A stretch of DNA of 21,722 nt from CAYXOX01 sp964466745 (GTDB lineage Bacteria > Pseudomonadota > Alphaproteobacteria > Rhodobacterales > Rhodobacteraceae): NCBI GenBank assembly GCA_964466745.1, contig CAYXOX010000039.1:1-21722 (forward strand). The letters run 5' to 3'. The first letter of the stretch is position 1, and each line of letters begins with the position of its first letter. Below the pieces are notes generated by a model. It saw only the letters and a list, made by a program, of their open reading frames with translations, was not told the DNA's origin and ran no database searches. Below are positions 15,891 through 21,722 of this stretch, piece after piece. A program made the translations under genes and the position numbers.

Positions 15891-17747
15891 ATGACCCCCT
15901 ACGCACCGCCACTGGACGATCTCGCCTTCGTGCTGCACGACCTGCTCGAGGCCGAACGGCAGGACATTCCCGGCTACCGCGAACTCGACCGCGAGACGAC
16001 CGGCGCGGTGCTGGCCGAGGCGGGGCGCCTCGCCGCCGAGGTGCTGGCGCCGCTCAATGCGGCCGGCGACCGCGAGGGATGCCGGCTCGAGAACGGCGCG
16101 GTGCGCACGCCCGGCGGCTTTCCGGCGGCCTATGCCGCGCTCGTGGCGGGCGGCTGGCCCGGCCTCGATGCCGACCCCGCTCACGGGGGGCAGGGCATGC
16201 CCTACCTGCTGCAGACGGCGGTGGGCGAAGGGGCGCAGCTCTCCTCGTCTCCCGGCCTGCAGCGTATTCTTGCNNNNNNNNNNCAGACGGCGGTGGGCGA
16301 GATGTTCACGGCGGCGAACATGGCGCTGCACATGTACCTGGGGCTGAGCCACGGGGCCGTGTCGGCGCTCGAGGCCCATGGCTCGGACGCGCAGAAGGCG
16401 CTCTACCTGCCGCCGCTTGTGGCCGGAACGTGGACCGGCACGATGAACCTCACCGAGCCGCACTGCGGCACCGATCTGGGGCTGATCCGCACCCGCGCCG
16501 AACCGCGCGCCGACGGCAGCCATGCAATCACCGGCCAGAAGATCTGGATCTCCGCCGGCGAACACGACCTGGCGGAGAACATCGTGCACCTCGTCCTCGC
16601 GCGCCTGCCCGACGCGCCGGCCGGCACGCGGGGCCTGTCGCTGTTCATCGTTCCGAAAATCCTGCCCGGGCCCGGCCGCGCGCTGGGCGCGCGCAACGCC
16701 GTCACCTGCGGCGGGCTCGAAAGCAAGATGGGCATCCACGGCAACGCCACCTGCGTGATGCATTACGAAGGGGCCACCGGCTTTCTCGTCGGCGAACCGC
16801 ACAAGGGGATGCGGGCGATGTTCACCATGATGAACGAAGCGCGCATCGGCGTGGGGCTTCAGGCCATCGGCCAGGCCGACCGCGCCTACCAGGCGGCGCG
16901 CGCTTTCGCGCGCGAACGCGAGCAGGGCCGTGCGCCGGGCGGGGCGGCGGCGCCCGAACGCCCGGCGGATCCGATCCTCGTCCACCCGGACGTGCGACGG
17001 ATGCTGATGGACCAGAAGAGCTTCATCGAGGGCGCGCGCGCGTTCGCGCTCTGGGCGGCGATGCTGGTGGACCGAAGCGGCCGTGAGCACGACGCGGAGG
17101 CCGAGGCCCTCGTCTCGCTCCTCACGCCGGTAATCAAGGGCTTCCTGACCGACCGGGGCTTCGAAAGCGCCGTCGTGGCCCAGCAGGTGCTCGGGGGAAC
17201 GGGCTTCACCCGGGACGGCGGGGTGGAGCAGATCGTGCGCGACGCGCGGATCACGATGGTCTACGAAGGCACCAACGGGATCCAGGCGCTCGACCTCGTG
17301 GGCCGCAAGCTCGGGCTCGACGGCGGCCGCGCGCTGCGGGCCTTTCTTGCAGAGGCCCGCGAAACGGCGACGGCAGCGGCGAGCGGACAAGACCCGGGTT
17401 TCGAGGCGCGGTTCGCGGCGCCCCTGCAGGCCGCGCTGGACGACCTCGAGGCCGCGGTGCTCGCCCTGGCACGATCCGGCGGGACAGACCCCGGCGCCGC
17501 GCTCGCCGGGGCGCACGACCTGATGCTTCTCCTCGGACACTGCTGCCTCGGCCTGATGTGGGTGCGGATGGCGATGGTCGCGCAGCAGGCGCTCGCGGTG
17601 GGCCGGGGCGATGCCGGATTCCTGCGGAGCAAGCTGACGACAGGTCAGCACTACATGGCCCGCCAGCTCCCGGCGACGGCCCTTCACCGGGCGCGTGTCG
17701 TGTCCGGCGGCGAGGCGCTGCTCGGCCTCTGTTCGGAAAGGTTCTGA
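15891..17747 (+). CDS. Acyl-CoA dehydrogenase, DmdC/FadE-like, with assembly gap
   Basis: This flavoenzyme introduces the alpha-beta double bond in acyl-CoA, the first step of beta-oxidation; it is of the long DmdC (3-methylmercaptopropionyl-CoA dehydrogenase)-like class. The ATG at 15891 follows GAGGAG. FAD-binding blocks are GTMNLTEPHCGTDLGLIRTRA and GQKIWISAGEHDL; later SKMGIHGNATCVM, MNEARIGVGLQAIG and the catalytic Glu in MVYEGTNGIQALDLVGRK. As given it is 618 codons with ten Ns at 16274-16283. Removing one 72-base duplicated unit leaves 594 residues, the normal length, and puts the catalytic Glu at 435, the position I recall for Ruegeria DmdC. The frame is otherwise intact. Whether it acts on methylmercaptopropionyl-CoA or a straight-chain substrate cannot be told; no other dmd gene is here. 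Confidence 0.92.
   Translation: MTPYAPPLDDLAFVLHDLLEAERQDIPGYRELDRETTGAVLAEAGRLAAEVLAPLNAAGDREGCRLENGAVRTPGGFPAAYAALVAGGWPGLDADPAHGGQGMPYLLQTAVGEGAQLSSSPGLQRILXXXXQTAVGEMFTAANMALHMYLGLSHGAVSALEAHGSDAQKALYLPPLVAGTWTGTMNLTEPHCGTDLGLIRTRAEPRADGSHAITGQKIWISAGEHDLAENIVHLVLARLPDAPAGTRGLSLFIVPKILPGPGRALGARNAVTCGGLESKMGIHGNATCVMHYEGATGFLVGEPHKGMRAMFTMMNEARIGVGLQAIGQADRAYQAARAFAREREQGRAPGGAAAPERPADPILVHPDVRRMLMDQKSFIEGARAFALWAAMLVDRSGREHDAEAEALVSLLTPVIKGFLTDRGFESAVVAQQVLGGTGFTRDGGVEQIVRDARITMVYEGTNGIQALDLVGRKLGLDGGRALRAFLAEARETATAAASGQDPGFEARFAAPLQAALDDLEAAVLALARSGGTDPGAALAGAHDLMLLLGHCCLGLMWVRMAMVAQQALAVGRGDAGFLRSKLTTGQHYMARQLPATALHRARVVSGGEALLGLCSERF
16212..16300. repeat. 17-base direct repeat flanking the assembly gap
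   Basis: CAGACGGCGGTGGGCGA is present at 16212-16228 and again at 16284-16300, exactly 72 bases apart, immediately after the Ns. Both copies encode QTAVGE. The 45 bases between the first copy and the Ns encode GAQLSSSPGLQRIL, which has no place in the family alignment. This looks like an undetected contig overlap plus a faulty contig end rather than a biological repeat. Confidence 0.8.
16274..16283. other. Assembly gap (10 N)
   Basis: Ten consecutive Ns mark a scaffold join inside the acyl-CoA dehydrogenase gene. The number is probably a placeholder, and the reading frame across it is preserved only by chance. Confidence 0.98.
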
Positions 17748-17751
17748 CACC

Positions 17752-17964
17752 ATGCCCAAGCGCCTGCGCCTGACCCGGAGACTGCCCGTGGCCCTGAGCG
17801 AGGACGCCTACAGGAAGCTTCGCGGCATTTGCGTATCGGCGGGCCTCGACGAAGGCGAAGCACTGAGCTTCCTGCTGGAGAACCTCGATGGCGTCGTCGA
17901 TCACGAGCGCTTCGCTCACCGGCTGCGCGTTTTCAACGGCGAGCTCGAGGCGCGCAAGCGATGA
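17752..17964 (+). CDS. Small basic protein of unknown function
   Basis: A 70-residue protein starts five bases after the acyl-CoA dehydrogenase stop, with GGAAAGG upstream inside the preceding gene's end. It reads MPKRLRLTRRLPVALSEDAY, then a central LDEGEALSFLLENLDGVVD, and ends ELEARKR. It is very basic at both ends with an acidic middle. The pattern of a short strand (LTRRLPVALSEDAYRKLR) followed by helices resembles a ribbon-helix-helix or antitoxin-like regulator, but this is only a resemblance. Tight spacing and clean coding sequence argue that it is real and cotranscribed with the dehydrogenase. I vaguely recall similar proteins behind this gene in other Rhodobacterales, but cannot confirm that. 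No function is assigned. Confidence 0.75.
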   Translation: MPKRLRLTRRLPVALSEDAYRKLRGICVSAGLDEGEALSFLLENLDGVVDHERFAHRLRVFNGELEARKR

Positions 17965-18295
17965 CGCGGCACGTGGCGAGACCGGCCGACCGCCTCCGCC
18001 AGGAGTATTCTTGCCAAGATGAAGGGGCCGCGGCACCCTGCCCCGCATCGGTCCCTTCGATCGGGAAGCACGCGGGGCAGGGCCTCACCTTGGACGGTCA
18101 TCGGCTTTCCGGCCTGTTCCGCGGCCTCGAGGCTGTCATGGCAGGCTTAACCAATGGTGAATGCCTCCCTTCATCTCGGCAAAAAAACTCATTCCTCGCC
18201 GCAGCAGCCGGAGACCCGGCGCCGGGAGGAGCGCAGGCCCGCCGCCAGCCTTTTCCCGGTATTGCCGGCCTGGCAGGCCGCCGGGAGCTGCGGCC
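17965..18295. other. Intergenic region before the GST-fadA-fadB operon
   Basis: About 330 bases lack a convincing gene. The region holds a large GC-rich hairpin (18036-18082), an AT-richer pocket with the palindrome TTAACCAATGGTGAA (18147-18161), a run of seven A near 18181-18187, and a small hairpin (18266-18280) directly before the GST ribosome site GGGAG (18283-18287). It probably contains the end of the dehydrogenase transcript and the promoter of the GST-fadA-fadB operon. Confidence 0.5.
18036..18082 (+). terminator. Long two-level hairpin, possible terminator or structured RNA
   Basis: CCCTGCCCCGC (18036-18046) pairs perfectly with GCGGGGCAGGG (18072-18082). The 25-base loop contains an inner TCCC/GGGA stem around TTCGATC. 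No T tract follows. It lies 72 bases after the small-protein stop, so it may end the dehydrogenase transcript; the large loop is unusual for an intrinsic terminator. Confidence 0.5.
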
Positions 18296-18955
18296 ATGAC
18301 GGTCAGGCTCCACTGTTTTGGCGAAAGCGGAAACGCGTACAAGGCCGCGCTGCCGCTCGAGCTTTCGGGCCTCGCCTGGCAGCCGGTCTACGTCGATTTC
18401 TTCAACGGCGAGACCCGGAGCGAGGCTTTCCGGCGCGAGATCAACGCCATGGGAGAGATCCCGGTGCTCGACACCGGCTCCGGGCTGCTCTCGCAGTCCG
18501 GCGTCATCCAGGACTGGATCACCGAGCGCACCGGCCGTTTCGGAGGATCGGGCGACGCCGGGCGGCGCGAGGTCTGGCGCTGGGTGCTGTGGGACAATCA
18601 CAAGCTCTCGGCCATCGCCGGAACGGTGCGGTTCCTCGCGAATTTCCTGCCCGAGGAGCAACGCCCAGCCGAGGTGATCGCCTTTCAGCGCAAGCGGTTG
18701 CATGGCGCCTTCTCGGTCCTCGAAGCCCATCTCGGCGGCCGCGACTGGATCGTGGGCGAGGGCCCGACCCATGCCGATTTCTCCTGCTGCGGCTATCTTT
18801 TCTATCCGGAGCCATTCGGTTTCGCGCGTGCCGAGTGGCCTGCCATCGACGCGTGGCTCGCACGCATCGCCGCCCTGCCCGGGTGGGCCCATCCCTATGA
18901 CCTGATGCCGGGCTCGCCCGCCGACCGGGGGCTACATTTCGAGAGGACGTCATGA
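18296..18955 (+). CDS. Glutathione S-transferase-like protein
   Basis: The 219-residue cytoplasmic protein has a thioredoxin-fold N-terminal domain (MTVRLHCFGESGNAYKAALPLELSGL, then INAMGEIPVLDTGSGLLSQSGVIQDWI with the cis-Pro and the conserved Ser-Gln-Ser glutathione-binding turn) and an all-helical C-terminal domain (ending ADFSCCGYLFYPEPFGFARAEWPAIDAWLARI). The ATG at 18296 has GGGAG eight bases upstream; an in-frame extension upstream has no family resemblance. GSTs conjugate or reduce electrophiles with glutathione. Its stop overlaps the fadA start (ATGA), so it is the first gene of the beta-oxidation operon, perhaps detoxifying reactive enoyl or aldehyde intermediates; that role is inference. 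Confidence 0.92.
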   Translation: MTVRLHCFGESGNAYKAALPLELSGLAWQPVYVDFFNGETRSEAFRREINAMGEIPVLDTGSGLLSQSGVIQDWITERTGRFGGSGDAGRREVWRWVLWDNHKLSAIAGTVRFLANFLPEEQRPAEVIAFQRKRLHGAFSVLEAHLGGRDWIVGEGPTHADFSCCGYLFYPEPFGFARAEWPAIDAWLARIAALPGWAHPYDLMPGSPADRGLHFERTS

Positions 18956-20163
18956 GCGAGGCCTATATCTACGACGCTGTCCGAACACCTCGCGGCAGGG
19001 GCCGCGCCGACGGCGGCCTGCACGAAGTGACGGCCCTGCGTCTTTCGGTGACGGTGCTCGATGCGCTGGCGGATCGGAACGGGTTGCCGCCGAATGCCCT
19101 GGAAGACGTGATCTGGGGCAATGTCACCCAGGTTGCCGAGCAGGGAGGGTGCCTCGCACGCACCGCCGTGCTCGCTTCGGTCCTCGGCGAAGCCGTGCCG
19201 GGGGTGTCGATCAACCGCTTCTGCGCCTCCGGGCTCGAGGCCGTGAACATGGCGGCCAACCAGGTGCGCGGCGGCGCCGGGCACGGTTACATCGCGGGCG
19301 GCGTGGAGGCGATGAGCCGCGTCCCCATGGGCTCGGACGGCGCCGCCATCGCGGTGGACCCCACCGTCGCCATGGCGCGCTACTTCGTCCCCCAGGGCAT
19401 CTCGGCCGACATCATCGCCACCGAGTTCGGCATCACCCGCGACGCGGCCGATGCGCTGGCCGTCGAGAGCCAGGCGCGCGCCCATGCCGCCTGGCAGGAC
19501 GGGCGCTTCGCGCGCTCCGTCGTGCCGGTGACCGACGTCAACGGGCTCACGATCCTGGATCGCGACGAGCACATGCGCCCGGGGACCGACATGCAGGCGC
19601 TCGGCGCCCTCGCGCCAAGCTTCCGGCAGATCGGCGAGGCGATGCCCGGGTTCGACCGGATCGCCATCATGAAGTACCCTCATCTCGAACGGATCGAACA
19701 CATCCACCATGCCGGCAATTCCAGCGGGATCGTCGACGGCGCATCGGCGGTGCTGGTGGGAGACGCCGCCTTCGGCGCCGCCCATGGCCTCCGCCCGCGG
19801 GCGCGCATCCGCGCCACCGCCAAGATCGGGACGGACCCAACCATCATGCTCACCGGCCCCGTTCCCGTGACCGAGAAGATCCTCGCCGACGCCGGCATGG
19901 AGATCGGCGACATCGGGCTCTTCGAGGTGAACGAGGCCTTCGCAGCGGTCGTGCTGCGGTTCCTGCAGGCCTTCGACGCGGACCCTGCGCGGGTGAACGT
20001 CAACGGCGGCGCCATCGCCATGGGTCATCCGCTCGGCGCCACCGGCGCGATGATCCTCGGCACGCTGCTCGACGAGATGGAACGTGCCGATGTCGAAACG
20101 GGGCTCGCCACGCTCTGCATCGGCTCGGGCATGGGCGCGGCAACCATCCTCGAGCGGGTCTAG
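18952..20163 (+). CDS. fadA: Acetyl-CoA acyltransferase (3-ketoacyl-CoA thiolase)
   Basis: The 403-residue thiolase cleaves 3-ketoacyl-CoA with CoA in the last step of beta-oxidation. The start ATG overlaps the GST stop. Catalytic residues are in place: nucleophile Cys91 (INRFCASGLEAVN), the NEAF motif near 327-330 (FEVNEAFAAV), His359 in GGAIAMGHPLGATGAM, and Cys389 in TLCIGSGMGAA. The N-terminus AYIYDAVRTPRGRGRADGGLHEV is typical of alphaproteobacterial FadA. It is followed after 13 bases by fadB, so the two would make the FadBA multienzyme complex. A biosynthetic PhaA-type role is less likely because of the fadB partner. Confidence 0.95.
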   Translation: MSEAYIYDAVRTPRGRGRADGGLHEVTALRLSVTVLDALADRNGLPPNALEDVIWGNVTQVAEQGGCLARTAVLASVLGEAVPGVSINRFCASGLEAVNMAANQVRGGAGHGYIAGGVEAMSRVPMGSDGAAIAVDPTVAMARYFVPQGISADIIATEFGITRDAADALAVESQARAHAAWQDGRFARSVVPVTDVNGLTILDRDEHMRPGTDMQALGALAPSFRQIGEAMPGFDRIAIMKYPHLERIEHIHHAGNSSGIVDGASAVLVGDAAFGAAHGLRPRARIRATAKIGTDPTIMLTGPVPVTEKILADAGMEIGDIGLFEVNEAFAAVVLRFLQAFDADPARVNVNGGAIAMGHPLGATGAMILGTLLDEMERADVETGLATLCIGSGMGAATILERV

Positions 20164-20176
20164 GAGGCAACGGGCG

Positions 20177-21722
20177 ATGACCGATTTCACGATGCGGATC
20201 GACGACGAAGGCGTGGCCGTCATCACCTGGGACGTACCCGGCCGCAGCATGAACGTGCTGACGCTCGAGGGGCGCGACACGCTCTCGGCGCTTGTCGATG
20301 CCGCCCTCGCCGATGGTGCGGTGAAGGGCATCGTGCTGACATCGGGCAAGGAGAGTTTCGCGGGCGGGATGGACCTCAACGTGCTGGCCGGGTTGTCAGC
20401 GGGCACCGAGAACCCGGCCGCCGGGATCTTCGCGTTCCTGGCGGAGGCCCACGGGCTCCTGCGCCGCCTCGAGCGCGCCGGCATGGACCCCAAGACGCTC
20501 AAGGGCGGCAAGCCCGTGGCGGCCGCGCTCACGGGCACGGCGCTGGGCATCGGCCTCGAGCTGCCGCTGGCGTGCCACCGCATCTTTGCCGCCGACACTC
20601 CGGACGCGAAGATCGGCCTGCCCGAGATCAAGGTCGGGCTCTTTCCCGGCGGGGGCGGCACCACGCGGCTGGTGCGTAAGCTGGGTGCGATGGCGGCGGC
20701 ACCCTTCCTGCTGGAAGGCAAGACGCTGCCGCCGCAAAAGGCAAAGGCGGCGGGCCTGGTGGACGAGTTGGTGCCGCCCGACGAGTTGCTGGCACGCGCC
20801 AGGGCATGGGTGCTGACGGCGAGCGAGGACGAGCTCGTCAAGCCTTGGGATCGCAAGGGCTACAAGATGCCGGGCGGCGCCCCCTACCACCCATCGGGCT
20901 TTCCCACCTTCGTGGGGGCCTCCGCGATGGTGAACGGGCGCACGCAGGGCGTCTACCCTGCCGCGCAGGCGCTGCTCTCGGCCGTCTACGAGGGGGCGCT
21001 CGTCGATTTCGACACCGCCCTGAGGATCGAGGCGCGCTGGTTCACCCGTGTGCTCTGCGAGCCGACGGCCGCCGCGATGATCCGCACGCTGTTCGTCAAC
21101 AAGGAGGCGCTGGAAAAGGGGGCCCGGCGGCCCGCGGTGGCCGAACAGAACGTACGACGGCTCGGCGTTCTCGGCGCAGGGATGATGGGGGCGGGGATCG
21201 CGCAGGTGGCCGCGCAGGCCGGTATCGAGGTGCTCCTGCTCGACCGCAGCGCCGAGGCCGCCGAGGCGGGCCGCGACAGCCTCGCCCAACGGCTTGCCAC
21301 CTCCGTCAGCCGCGGCCGGTTGGCGGCCTCCGAGCGCGATGCGGCGCTCGCGCGCATCGCCGCGGGTGCGGACTACGCGGCGCTCGCCGGGTGCGACCTC
21401 GTGATCGAGGCGGTGTTCGAGGACCCCGCCCTCAAGGCCGAGGTCACCGCCCGGGCGGAGGCGGCGGCGGGCGATGGCGCGATCTTCGCGACCAACACCT
21501 CCACCTTGCCCATTTCGGAGCTCGCACGCGCGAGCGCGCGCCCGGAAGATTTCATCGGCATCCACTTCTTCTCGCCCGTCGACAGGATGATGCTGGTGGA
21601 GATCATCCGGGGGCCGCAGACCGGCGAGCGCGCCGTGGCGAAGGCGCTGGATTTCGTGCGCCAGCTGCGCAAGACGCCCATCGTGGTGAACGACGCGCGC
21701 TTCTTCTACGCCAACCGCTGCA
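20177..21722 (+). CDS. fadB: Bifunctional enoyl-CoA hydratase/3-hydroxyacyl-CoA dehydrogenase, 3' end off window
   Basis: Open from the ATG at 20177 (AGGAGG at 20162-20167, nine bases upstream) to the right edge, 515 codons without a stop; the family is about 700-730 residues, so some 200 C-terminal residues lie outside. The hydratase domain has the oxyanion segment ESFAGGMDLN (59-68), Glu128 (GTALGIGLELPLACH) and Glu150 (GLPEIKVGLFPGGGGTTRL), matching the two catalytic glutamates of FadB. The NAD-binding domain starts near 328 with LGVLGAGMMGAGIAQ, and FIGIHFFSPVDRMMLVEII carries the dehydrogenase catalytic His463 and Glu475. It should hydrate enoyl-CoA and oxidise the product to 3-ketoacyl-CoA for FadA. 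Confidence 0.95.
   Translation, partial: MTDFTMRIDDEGVAVITWDVPGRSMNVLTLEGRDTLSALVDAALADGAVKGIVLTSGKESFAGGMDLNVLAGLSAGTENPAAGIFAFLAEAHGLLRRLERAGMDPKTLKGGKPVAAALTGTALGIGLELPLACHRIFAADTPDAKIGLPEIKVGLFPGGGGTTRLVRKLGAMAAAPFLLEGKTLPPQKAKAAGLVDELVPPDELLARARAWVLTASEDELVKPWDRKGYKMPGGAPYHPSGFPTFVGASAMVNGRTQGVYPAAQALLSAVYEGALVDFDTALRIEARWFTRVLCEPTAAAMIRTLFVNKEALEKGARRPAVAEQNVRRLGVLGAGMMGAGIAQVAAQAGIEVLLLDRSAEAAEAGRDSLAQRLATSVSRGRLAASERDAALARIAAGADYAALAGCDLVIEAVFEDPALKAEVTARAEAAAGDGAIFATNTSTLPISELARASARPEDFIGIHFFSPVDRMMLVEIIRGPQTGERAVAKALDFVRQLRKTPIVVNDARFFYANRC

Noticed and set aside
18161..18295. Upstream extension of the GST gene
   Set aside because: It is Arg/Pro-rich without family likeness; GGGAG at 18283-18287 supports the ATG at 18296.
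1..21722. CRISPR array, phage, toxin-antitoxin, defence island or biosynthetic cluster
   Set aside because: No regularly spaced repeats, integrase, capsid, nuclease pair or synthase genes were seen; the gene content is housekeeping, transport and fatty-acid metabolism.

Overview
The window is ordinary-looking, GC-rich bacterial chromosome. Gene content and protein style point to an alphaproteobacterium of the Rhodobacterales (Roseobacter/Paracoccus-like): an OxyR/KatG divergent pair, a DUF952-pyrD pair, and a DmdC-like acyl-CoA dehydrogenase followed by a GST-fadA-fadB operon. This is inference from protein resemblance; no rRNA or other marker gene is present. No tRNA, rRNA, CRISPR array, prophage or complete insertion sequence was seen.

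Layout. (1) 1-2900: a truncated oxyR-like regulator on the minus strand faces full-length katG across a short AT-rich control region; a strong hairpin follows katG. (2) 3265-9341: a five-gene plus-strand operon encodes a peptide/nickel-type ABC importer (binding protein, two permeases, a fused double ATPase) and a self-processing P1-family aminopeptidase/amidase, so uptake and hydrolysis of a peptide-like substrate appear coupled. (3) 9380-11761: two minus-strand genes, an SRAP (YedK/HMCES) DNA-repair protein and a secreted 5'-nucleotidase, separated by a hairpin. (4) 11938-13328: a DUF952 protein translationally coupled to pyrD. (5) 13363-15706 on the minus strand: two hotdog thioesterases and a DinF-type MATE transporter, all with overlapping stop and start codons. 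(6) 15891-21722: fatty-acid oxidation genes, namely an acyl-CoA dehydrogenase (containing a 10-N assembly gap), a small unknown protein, a GST-like protein, thiolase FadA and the start of bifunctional FadB, which runs off the right edge.

The most useful observations concern sequence integrity. The OxyR frame breaks inside the first 38 bases, where the composition turns AT-rich. The N gap in the acyl-CoA dehydrogenase looks like a false join: a 17-base sequence is repeated on both sides of it, and removing one 72-base unit restores a normal family protein. I found no convincing evidence of a wholly new biological system. The peptide importer with its amidase, the thioesterase-MATE unit, and the small protein plus structured RNA element in the fat-oxidation region are the best candidates for functional follow-up.
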